A program made the translations under genes and the position numbers. A stretch of DNA of 32,175 bases. It comes from an uncultured Bacillota bacterium (GTDB lineage Bacteria > Bacillota_I > Bacilli_A > RF39 > UBA660). Under the pieces are notes generated by a model. That model saw only the letters and a program-made list of their open reading frames with translations, made no database searches and was not told the DNA's origin. Location of the stretch: assembly GCA_900318075.1 (NCBI GenBank), contig ONJI01000040.1, positions 1 to 32,175 on the forward strand, read 5' to 3'. Below are positions 1-6,166 of this stretch, in pieces (the stretch's first letter is position 1; every line of letters begins with the position of its first letter).

Positions 1-67
1 ATAGTAAGAATAGTAAAAGGAAGATAATAATTACTAAAGATAGAATTAAAAAATCCTTCTTGTTCAT
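1..67 (-). CDS. 5' end of a membrane protein gene (truncated by window edge)
   Basis: On the minus strand an ATG at 67-65 opens a frame that stays open for 22 codons to the window edge. It is preceded by GGGAGG (80-75) at about 7 bases, an excellent ribosome binding site. The visible peptide starts MNKKDFLILS and continues as an unbroken hydrophobic stretch, so it is an N-terminal membrane anchor or signal sequence. An N-terminus of this type (short charged start, then one helix) occurs in NusG-domain-II-like proteins and many others, but the family cannot be decided from 22 residues. It is transcribed away from the rest of the window from a promoter at 132-160. Confidence 0.7.
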   Translation of the reverse strand, partial: MNKKDFLILSLVIIIFLLLFLL

Positions 68-131
68 ATTCTCGCCTCCCTTCTTTTTAAGAAGTTTGGC
101 TCCACCTAACTTATTAAATGTTCCTAATAAA

Positions 132-160
132 ATTATAACAAACGTTTGTTTATGTTCCAA
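132..160 (-). promoter_or_regulatory. Promoter with palindromic operator for the left-edge gene
   Basis: Read on the minus strand: -35 TTGGAA (160-155), a 17-base spacer, and -10 TATAAT (137-132) preceded by TG one base upstream (extended -10). The spacer contains a perfect 14-base palindrome, AACAAACGTTTGTT (137-150). A palindrome lying between -35 and -10 is the classic position for a repressor operator. Leader length to the ATG at 67 is about 60 bases. That a repressor binds here is inference. Confidence 0.65.
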
Positions 161-281
161 TAATTTTATAGTATATTTTTCTATTATTTATAATCCACTA
201 TGGTATTTGGATACTTGTGTCAAAACACCTGGAGGTTAAAGATTTTGTCATTAAATAAAAATAATACGAGGAGAAGTTATT

Positions 282-1010
282 ATGAACCATATTTTATTTC
301 ATGTTCCACATGCGTCATTAAAAATTCCAAAATTATATTGGAATATATGTACTAAAGATACTAATTATATAACAAATATTAATATCGAATTATGCGATTA
401 TTTAACTGATAAATTGCTTCCTGATAATTGTCATAAACTAATTTTTAAATATTCTAGATTATTTTGTGATGTAGAAAAATTTAAAGATGATTCAAAAGAA
501 ATTATGTCAAAAAAAGGGATGGGTGTAGTTTATACAAAGGATTATGATAATGTTGTCATTGCCATTCCAATAAAGTGTCATAAGACAAAGGTAATAAAAT
601 CTTATTATGATAAACATCATAGTAAATTAAATAAAACAGTTACTGAAATGATAAAAAAACACAATAAATGTATAATTATTGATTTTCATAGTTATTCTGA
701 TACAATGGTTAAAAAAATGTTTAATGCTACTAATAATCCAGATATTTGTATAGGTGTTGATACCTTTTATACAGATGATAAAATTATCGAACTAACTGTT
801 GAACATTTTAAAAAAAATGGTTACTCCGTTGAAATAAACAAACCATACTCTGGTACAATGATTCCCAATAAATTTTTAAATAAAAGAAACAAAAAATTAC
901 AATCAATTATGCTGGAAATTAACAAAAGATGCTATTTAAATACTAAGGAAGATTATTATAAATTTAAAAATTGTGTAAACGATTATTATAAAAAAATACA
1001 AAAATTGTAA
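282..1010 (+). CDS. N-formylglutamate amidohydrolase family protein
   Basis: The 242-residue protein matches the N-formylglutamate amidohydrolase (FGase) family in size and motif order. HVPHAS lies at residues 7-12, a KGMGVVYT block near residue 78, DFHSYS at 134-139, a PDICIG segment near 152, PYSGTMIP from about 188, and a late SIMLEINKR block. The His and Asp/Glu residues in these blocks are the metal ligands and catalytic residues in the family. Members hydrolyse N-formyl-glutamate to formate and glutamate in histidine breakdown, or act on related N-acyl amino acids; the substrate here is not known. No signal peptide is visible, so it is cytoplasmic. GAGGAG (268-273) sits 8 bases before the ATG. 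No histidine-utilisation genes are adjacent; it stands alone. Confidence 0.85.
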   Translation: MNHILFHVPHASLKIPKLYWNICTKDTNYITNINIELCDYLTDKLLPDNCHKLIFKYSRLFCDVEKFKDDSKEIMSKKGMGVVYTKDYDNVVIAIPIKCHKTKVIKSYYDKHHSKLNKTVTEMIKKHNKCIIIDFHSYSDTMVKKMFNATNNPDICIGVDTFYTDDKIIELTVEHFKKNGYSVEINKPYSGTMIPNKFLNKRNKKLQSIMLEINKRCYLNTKEDYYKFKNCVNDYYKKIQKL

Positions 1011-1296
1011 TAAAGAATTAAAATTTAATTAAAAGTATATTATATATTTTTTGTCATCATTCCAAAGATTATCTTTAAACTTTTCACATTATCTTATCTT
1101 TAATAAAAAAAGAGCTATGCCGTTATAAAAGTTGATACTATAGGCCCTTGTTATAATCTGCCTTAACTCAACCGCATAAATTTACTCCAAAAAGAGTAAT
1201 AATACTATACTAGTAAACTGATAATTAGCAACTTCATCAATTTACTAAAATACATTATACGTGTTATAATAATTATTGAAAGTTAGGTGAAATATA
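1011..1296. other. Intergenic region with unexplained segment and a promoter
   Basis: No open frame of useful length on either strand. The segment of about 1108-1200 is less AT-rich than its flanks. It contains an extended -10-like TGTTATAAT near 1149-1157, a short inverted repeat TACTC/GAGTA (about 1184-1199), and, read on the minus strand, a run of seven T at 1114-1108. I cannot assign it; it could be a decayed insertion, a small RNA or nothing functional. The promoter of the next gene is at 1241-1270. Confidence 0.5.
1241..1270 (+). promoter_or_regulatory. Promoter of the alpha/beta hydrolase-lipoprotein operon
   Basis: Extended -10 TGTTATAAT (TATAAT at 1265-1270, TG at 1262-1263) with a TTTACT -35-like hexamer at 1241-1246, spacer 18. 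The ATG follows 27 bases downstream of the -10. Confidence 0.6.
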
Positions 1297-2286
1297 ATGA
1301 AAGAAGAATTAAGCTTAGTTCAAGAATGGGATAAAGTGTTTCCTCAAAGTGAAAAAGTTAATCATAAAAAAGTAACATTTAAAAATCATTTTGGAATTAC
1401 ATTAGCTGCTGATTTGTATGAGCCAAAAGAATATGAAGGTAAATTACCAGCACTAGCAGTTAGTGGCCCTTATGGAGCAGTAAAAGAACAATCAAGTGGT
1501 TTATATGCACAAGAAATGGCTGAAAGAGGTTTCTTAGCAATTGCATTTGATCCATCATTTACCGGAGAATCTGGTGGTAATCCTAGGTATATGACTTCTT
1601 ACGATATTAATGTAGAGGACTTTCAATCAGCAGTAGATTATCTTATTAGTCTTGATAATGTTGATAGTGAAAAAATTGGAATCATTGGCATTTGTGGTTG
1701 GGGTGGAATTGCTCTTCAAACAGCATGTATAGATACTAGAATTAAAGCAACTATTGTTTCTACAATGTATGATATGTCTAGAATAGCAGGAAATGGATAT
1801 AATGATTCTCAAGATAATGAAGCTGCAAGATATAACCAAAGAGTTAATTTAAATAATCAAAGAAATGAAGATTATAAAAATGGTAATTATGCATTAGCAG
1901 GAGGAGTTGTTGATCCTCTTCCAGAAAATGCACCTGAATTTTTACAAGGGTATCATGCGTATTATAAAACCCCAAGAGGATACCATAAAAGAAGTTTAAA
2001 TTCAAATGAAGGGTGGGCAATTCAAACTAATACTTCAATGATGAATGTTAGATTATTTTATTATGCTAATGAAATAAGAAGTGCCGTAATGATTGTTCAT
2101 GGAGATAAAGCACATTCTTTCTATATGGGAAAAGATGCATATGATAATATGATTAAAGATTCTAAATATACTGATAATAAAGAGTTTGTTGCTATACCAG
2201 GGGCAACTCATACAGATTTATATGATCAAAAAGATAAAATACCGTTTGATAAAATAGAAAAATTCTTAAAGGATAATTTAAAATAA
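1297..2286 (+). CDS. Alpha/beta hydrolase, dienelactone-hydrolase/YcjY-like
   Basis: The 329-residue protein has an alpha/beta hydrolase layout. The nucleophile elbow reads GICGWGG, placing Cys133 as the likely nucleophile, as in dienelactone hydrolases (GxCxxG). The acid is a candidate Asp270 in the VHGDKAH strand and the histidine is His305 in PGATH. The central YDMSRIAGNGYNDS block and the lid-like PRGYHKRS region are typical of a YcjY-like group of bacterial hydrolases with unknown substrates. No signal peptide, so cytoplasmic. The ribosome binding site is weak (TTAGGTGA, about 1283-1290). The stop codon overlaps the next ATG by one base (TAATG at 2284-2288), so the two are translationally coupled. 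The substrate cannot be read from sequence. Confidence 0.85.
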   Translation: MKEELSLVQEWDKVFPQSEKVNHKKVTFKNHFGITLAADLYEPKEYEGKLPALAVSGPYGAVKEQSSGLYAQEMAERGFLAIAFDPSFTGESGGNPRYMTSYDINVEDFQSAVDYLISLDNVDSEKIGIIGICGWGGIALQTACIDTRIKATIVSTMYDMSRIAGNGYNDSQDNEAARYNQRVNLNNQRNEDYKNGNYALAGGVVDPLPENAPEFLQGYHAYYKTPRGYHKRSLNSNEGWAIQTNTSMMNVRLFYYANEIRSAVMIVHGDKAHSFYMGKDAYDNMIKDSKYTDNKEFVAIPGATHTDLYDQKDKIPFDKIEKFLKDNLK

Positions 2287-2762
2287 TGAAAAAAGAATTA
2301 TTAATTGTAATTTGCTGTTTACTACTGCTTACAGGTTGTAAAAATAATTCTAATAATTCTAACTTTAATAATAATGAAACAAATAATTTCACCACTCAAA
2401 ATAAGGATATTAAAGGGACTGATGAAAAAGTGTCAGATATAAAAGTAATTATTAATGACAAAACTTATACTCTTAAATTAGAAAATAATAGTACTGTGGA
2501 AGGGTTTATTAATTTATTACCACAAGAATTTACTATGAGTGAGTTAAATGGTAATGAAAAATATGTTTATATAGATAATTCTTTAACTACAAATTCATAT
2601 TATCCAAAACATATTAAAAAAGGTGATGTAATGCTTTTTGGAAATAATTGCTTAGTTATATTCTATAAATCATTTGATACAAGTTATAGTTATACTAAAA
2701 TAGGTCATATTGATAATTTAGAAGATTTAGGAAATGAAAGTATAATTGCAAAAATAGGATAA
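2286..2762 (+). CDS. Lipoprotein with cyclophilin-like domain
   Basis: 158 residues. The N-terminus is a lipoprotein signal peptide ending LLTGC, so Cys18 would be lipidated after signal peptidase II cleavage. An Asn-rich linker follows (about residues 19-45). The rest matches the cyclophilin-like fold family seen in Firmicutes lipoproteins: a strand with DIKVIINDKTYTLKL, then LPQEFTMSELNGNEKY, then the KKGDVMLFGNNCLVIFYKSF block and an SYTKIGHI segment. In this family the domain is thought to bind a ligand or peptide; isomerase activity is not established. It sits on the outer face of the membrane. The ATG overlaps the previous stop, so expression is coupled to the hydrolase, perhaps hinting at a shared uptake/processing job (inference). 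Confidence 0.8.
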   Translation: MKKELLIVICCLLLLTGCKNNSNNSNFNNNETNNFTTQNKDIKGTDEKVSDIKVIINDKTYTLKLENNSTVEGFINLLPQEFTMSELNGNEKYVYIDNSLTTNSYYPKHIKKGDVMLFGNNCLVIFYKSFDTSYSYTKIGHIDNLEDLGNESIIAKIG

Positions 2763-2800
2763 TAAAAATAATCGGAAGATTAATGTTTTTCCATATATTT

Positions 2801-2830
2801 AAACTAGATGATTTTTATCACCTAGTTTTT
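2801..2830 (+). terminator. Intrinsic terminator after the hydrolase-lipoprotein operon
   Basis: Stem AAACTAGATGAT / ATCACCTAGTTT with a four-T loop and one A-C mismatch, ending in a T-run at 2826-2830. Confidence 0.75.
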
Positions 2831-2937
2831 ATTTGAAGTGGATAGTTTAATTAGTGCAAATAAGTTCAAAAATGAATAGGTTGTTTACCAAGACTTTACT
2901 TGAATATAAAAAGATAAATACAAAACTTCATTATTTT

Positions 2938-2991
2938 AAAGTGCAAAATTGGCACTTTGAAATATAAATATTAATAGATTTATAGTATAAT
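2938..2991 (+). promoter_or_regulatory. Inverted repeat plus -10 box before the leader ORF
   Basis: A perfect inverted repeat AAAGTGC (2938-2944) / GCACTTT (2952-2958) with a 7-base loop can extend outward through TTTT/AAAA pairs with one G-T. It has no T-run on either strand, so it is not a terminator. It lies 28-48 bases upstream of a TATAAT at 2986-2991, where an upstream operator would be placed. The -35 is poor, which would fit activator-dependent transcription (inference). The rest of 2763-3037 holds only the upstream terminator. Confidence 0.45.
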
Positions 2992-3037
2992 ATATATGGT
3001 TGAAATCATTGAGAGAAAAAGGCAAGGAGGAAGTAAT

Positions 3038-3100
3038 ATGAATTATTATAAAACAATAGGAAGAATAAGATATTTAGATAATTCATTATTTACGTTATAA
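3038..3100 (+). CDS. 20-codon leader ORF
   Basis: ATG at 3038 is preceded by AAGGAGG (3024-3030) at 7 bases, the best ribosome binding site in this part of the window. The frame encodes 20 residues (MNYYKTIGRIRYLDNSLFTL) and stops with TAA at 3098-3100, two bases before the next ATG. The downstream gene at 3103 has no ribosome binding site of its own outside this ORF, so its translation probably depends on termination here. It is either a leader peptide that couples or regulates the membrane protein genes, or the truncated remnant of a longer gene. I recognise no known leader motif. Confidence 0.5.
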   Translation: MNYYKTIGRIRYLDNSLFTL

Positions 3101-3102
3101 AA

Positions 3103-3315
3103 ATGAAAAACAAATGGTACTTAATAAGTTCAATTTTTCAAGTATTGATAGGCTTAATTGCAATAGTGTTTTTTATAATATTAGTTATTAATGGTGAGGA
3201 AATGACTAAATGGATTATAACTTTACTCTTAGCTATTTTTTATGTTGTAATTGGCGTGATAGGTATAATTGATAATATAAAAAATAGAAAAATAAGATAT
3301 AGGGTGAATCAATGA
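3103..3315 (+). CDS. Small two-helix membrane protein
   Basis: 70 residues with two predicted membrane helices (about 6-29 and 36-56) and a basic C-terminal tail (KNRKIRYRVNQ), so both termini are probably cytoplasmic. The start is fixed by the leader ORF that ends two bases upstream. The stop overlaps the next start (ATGA, 3312-3315), so the pair is translated together. No family is recognised. Two small hydrophobic proteins in tandem could be partners in one membrane complex, but nothing in the sequence shows a function. Confidence 0.65.
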   Translation: MKNKWYLISSIFQVLIGLIAIVFFIILVINGEEMTKWIITLLLAIFYVVIGVIGIIDNIKNRKIRYRVNQ

Positions 3316-3641
3316 AAAAATATAGTAAGGAAATAATATTATTATTTCAATTATTAATGTTTTACATCTATCCATTATTTGTGGGAATGGATAATCCTTT
3401 TGGTATGGTATTAATGATAGTATTAATAACATTTATTTTATCAATAATAGCTGGAAGAATAATAAAAGAGAAAATAAAGTATTTTTATCCAATTATAATT
3501 TCGATATTATTTATTCCATCAGTATTTATATACTATAATGAATCGGCATTAGTTCATTCTTTGTGGTACTTAGCCATATCGTTTATTGGAATTGGACTAG
3601 GAACACTATTATATAAACTAAAAAATAGTCATGATATTTAG
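3312..3641 (+). CDS. Small multi-pass membrane protein
   Basis: 109 residues with about four hydrophobic segments (roughly 8-27, 30-49, 57-76 and 82-101) and few charged residues between them. It overlaps the previous gene by four bases (ATGA) and is followed within 10 bases by a strong terminator, which closes this short operon. No family is recognised; the compactness resembles small integral proteins annotated as hypothetical in low-GC Firmicutes. Confidence 0.65.
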   Translation: MKKYSKEIILLFQLLMFYIYPLFVGMDNPFGMVLMIVLITFILSIIAGRIIKEKIKYFYPIIISILFIPSVFIYYNESALVHSLWYLAISFIGIGLGTLLYKLKNSHDI

Positions 3642-3647
3642 ATATAG

Positions 3648-3670
3648 AACGGATGAGAATCCGTTTTTTT
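3648..3670 (+). terminator. Intrinsic terminator
   Basis: Perfect 7-bp stem AACGGAT / ATCCGTT with loop GAGA and a run of T to 3670. Confidence 0.85.
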
Positions 3671-3894
3671 GTGTAATGTTTAATTAAGATAGCTATTTAT
3701 GAAAAGAAAAAAGCAGTGTAAATATTTCTTTAATAGTATTAGAAAATCTAAAATTGAGAACTTACTATTTATTCATTTATATATCTTATTTTTTATTCAT
3801 ATATTTTTTTACTTAATAAATTTTATTATTTATCTTTTTTTTAAAGCTAAAATATGATAATATTATTATAGATATAATAAAGGAGGGGCTATAA
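3671..3894. other. AT-rich intergenic region before the secretion gene array
   Basis: No gene is visible on either strand. It is very T-rich. A TATAAT at 3873-3878 and TATTAT boxes just upstream are candidate -10 elements, but no convincing -35 could be placed. AAGGAGGGG (3880-3888) is the ribosome binding site of the next gene. The promoter of the whole array probably lies here. Confidence 0.45.
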
Positions 3895-5514
3895 ATGATA
3901 CTGAGAAAGCCTTATGCAGTTTTTATTAAATATTTTAAACTATTACATGCAGTAATGGCTGCTTTTATAGCTTTAGTTCTTTATAGATCTATTAGGCTTT
4001 ATAATTTCTTTAGAGTTTATTCTATCGATTACCGTGCAGCAATGGGTGATTTTTCAGTTAGTAGATATTTGAACACATATAGTTTTGTTTTTACTATATT
4101 TATTTTAATTCTGACTATAGTTTTACTTTCAGTACTTATTTATAAGAAAAAACCTAAGTCACTTTATTTATATAATTTGATTTTATATGTTTTAGTTATA
4201 GTTTTATATATGTTTTGCGATACGGCTTTAAGGAATGCGAGTAGTGTCATTTTAGATGTAAGATTATCTAAAGCTCTTAGGGACTTTACTTTAATTGCAA
4301 TTATCTTTCAGTTTGCTAGTTTAGTATTGGTCATCGTTAGAGCAATTGGTTTTGATATTAAGCGTTTTGATTTTGGTGCTGATTTGCAGCAACTTGATAT
4401 TTCTGAAAAAGATAGTGAAGAAATTGAGGTTGCTATAGATTTTGATAAAGATGAAATTATCCGCAATTTTAAAAGTAATATTAGACATTCCAAGTATGTC
4501 TATGTAGAGCACAAGTTTATCATAAACGTTGCTATTGCAATTATAGTATTTGCTATATCTGTTTTTACATATTTAACTATTGGTGCTTATACTGAAAACT
4601 ACAATCAAGGTCAAACTTTTAGTGCGAGCGGTGTGACTATGAATGTTATTGATTCTTATATTTTAGATAGTGATGCTAGTGGTAAAAAACTTGTAGAAAC
4701 TGAAGGCAGTAATGCTGGAGCGATAGTTGTAGTTAGATTTCAAATAAAGGGTTTTCGCGTTAATCAAACTCTTAATACGGGACTTGCTACTTTAAAAATT
4801 GGTGATTTATCTTATAGTCAGAGTGTGAATCATGCTGTTGCGCTTTATGATTTAGGAACAGCATATGATAATCAGGAATTAACTGATGAATTTCAAACTT
4901 TTATACTTGCTTATGAAATTCCTTCAACACTTTCTAATAAAAAAATGATTTTGAAGTTTAATGATAGTAATAGTTTTGTAAGAGGCGAGATTGGTTCTAA
5001 AAATATTTTAATCAAATTAAAACCATCTGATTTGAGAAAAGATGGCCAAAATTTTGAAAAAAAACTTAATGAGACAGTTAATTTTGACGAAAGTATTTTA
5101 GGTTCTTCTAGCTTTACTATTAGTGCTTTTGAAATAAGCAATAAATTTAAGCTTGATTATAAGTATTGTTATAAAAAGGATAAATGCGTGGATTCTTATG
5201 AGTTTATTGTGCCAACAGCTACTGGTAATTATTTTAAAACTTTACTTAAAATTACTGGTAATATTACTTTTGATCAAAATTATAATATAAAAGATATTTA
5301 TGACTTTAGAACTTTACTTAATAATTATGGCTGGATAAACTATAAAATAGGGGATAATCTTATATCTAAAAAAATAGATTCAAAGCTTATAAAGACAAGT
5401 TTTGCAAGGACTGATGATAGTTTTATAGAAATACCTTATGAGGTAAATAATGCTTCAGAAATCAGTTTGACTATAAAAATACGAAATCAAAATTATAAAT
5501 ATGTTTTGAAATAG
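3895..5514 (+). CDS. Multi-pass membrane protein with C-terminal ectodomain
   Basis: 539 residues. Four membrane helices lie in the N-terminal part (about 15-35, 58-83, 89-108, 130-152), followed by a charged cytoplasmic segment (about 155-205) and a fifth helix (about 207-230). The remaining 300 residues would be extracellular. The first part of that ectodomain (about 240-365: SASGVTMNVIDSYI, AIVVVRFQIKG, YEIP and similar strands) resembles the immunoglobulin-like DUF4352 type of surface domain; this is a weak resemblance. One Cys pair (YKYCYKKDKCVD) lies late in the protein. It is the first gene of the co-directional Tad/T4SS array, has an AAGGAGGGG ribosome binding site, and may be a scaffold of the machine. 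No catalytic motif is seen. Confidence 0.7.
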   Translation: MILRKPYAVFIKYFKLLHAVMAAFIALVLYRSIRLYNFFRVYSIDYRAAMGDFSVSRYLNTYSFVFTIFILILTIVLLSVLIYKKKPKSLYLYNLILYVLVIVLYMFCDTALRNASSVILDVRLSKALRDFTLIAIIFQFASLVLVIVRAIGFDIKRFDFGADLQQLDISEKDSEEIEVAIDFDKDEIIRNFKSNIRHSKYVYVEHKFIINVAIAIIVFAISVFTYLTIGAYTENYNQGQTFSASGVTMNVIDSYILDSDASGKKLVETEGSNAGAIVVVRFQIKGFRVNQTLNTGLATLKIGDLSYSQSVNHAVALYDLGTAYDNQELTDEFQTFILAYEIPSTLSNKKMILKFNDSNSFVRGEIGSKNILIKLKPSDLRKDGQNFEKKLNETVNFDESILGSSSFTISAFEISNKFKLDYKYCYKKDKCVDSYEFIVPTATGNYFKTLLKITGNITFDQNYNIKDIYDFRTLLNNYGWINYKIGDNLISKKIDSKLIKTSFARTDDSFIEIPYEVNNASEISLTIKIRNQNYKYVLK

Positions 5515-5533
5515 TGTAAAATTATGTTATAAT
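5506..5533 (+). promoter_or_regulatory. Promoter before the ectodomain/thioester gene pair
   Basis: TTGAAA (5506-5511), spacer 16, then TG-T-TATAAT (TATAAT 5528-5533). The -35 overlaps the end of the upstream gene. The ribosome binding site GGAGG starts at 5539, only five bases after the -10, so the transcript leader would be about ten bases. Confidence 0.7.
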
Positions 5534-5548
5534 AAAAAGGAGGATACG

Positions 5549-6166
5549 ATGATGGAAAACAGATATGTGAAATATTTTGTATGTTTGCTTTTTTGCTTTT
5601 TTGTGTCTCCTTTGATTACGAAGGCTACCTGCGATTATCAAAGAATGGCTGAGCTTTCTAAAATTGCTAGTAATGTTCAATTTAGTTATACTTATAAAGT
5701 CGAAAATAATATGCCAATTTTTTACTTAAGTGTTAGTAATATAACTAGCGATATATATGTTACTGATAATTATGGAAATATTTATAGGCAAAATATAAAC
5801 GATATTCAAATTTTTCTTGGTTCAAATATGACATTTAATATTTATTCACATGATTATAATTGTCAAGGGGATAAACTACTTACGAAATATCTTAATTTAC
5901 CATTTTATAATAAATATTCTAGTTATCCAGAGTGTGCGAATTATAGAAATTATAGTGCGTGTCAAATGTGGACAAACGATGCGCCTGTAACTGATGGCGA
6001 GTTTTATGAAAAAATAAATAGTTATAAAAAAACTAATAGTGATAAAATTATAGATAATAACGATGATACAGGGTTTATTCAAAAATATTCAATATTTATT
6101 ATTACTGGAGTTATATGCGTTATTGGCATTTCAATTATGATTTTAGTTTGGAGGAAAAGAAAATGA
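5549..6166 (+). CDS. Secreted single-pass surface protein, Cys-containing
   Basis: 205 residues. A signal peptide (about residues 1-27: hydrophobic CLLFCFF core, then LITKATC), an ectodomain of about 145 residues, and a C-terminal membrane helix (about 178-199) ending in WRKRK as a stop-transfer signal. The exported part has at least four cysteines (TCDYQ, YNCQG, PECANY, SACQMW), suggesting disulfides. No catalytic motif or known family is recognised. AAGGAGG precedes ATG-ATG at 5549/5552. The stop overlaps the start of the thioester protein (ATGA at 6163-6166), so both are made together; it is a candidate membrane partner or anchor for that protein (inference from coupling). Confidence 0.7.
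   Translation: MMENRYVKYFVCLLFCFFVSPLITKATCDYQRMAELSKIASNVQFSYTYKVENNMPIFYLSVSNITSDIYVTDNYGNIYRQNINDIQIFLGSNMTFNIYSHDYNCQGDKLLTKYLNLPFYNKYSSYPECANYRNYSACQMWTNDAPVTDGEFYEKINSYKKTNSDKIIDNNDDTGFIQKYSIFIITGVICVIGISIMILVWRKRK

Noticed and set aside
245-350. Possible leader peptide from TTG 245 after GGAGG at 231-235
   Set aside because: It would overlap the amidohydrolase gene in another frame and has no protein-like composition.
1108-1200. Resemblance of the intergenic segment to a Cas9 tracrRNA/repeat (GAGCTATG, ATCAACTT and T-tail)
   Set aside because: The matches are short, no terminal hairpin precedes the T-run, and there is no CRISPR array or cas gene in the window.
6115-6162. Upstream in-frame ATG for the thioester protein
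   Set aside because: It lies inside the coding sequence of the previous gene, has no ribosome binding site, and would put 16 polar residues before a clear signal peptide.
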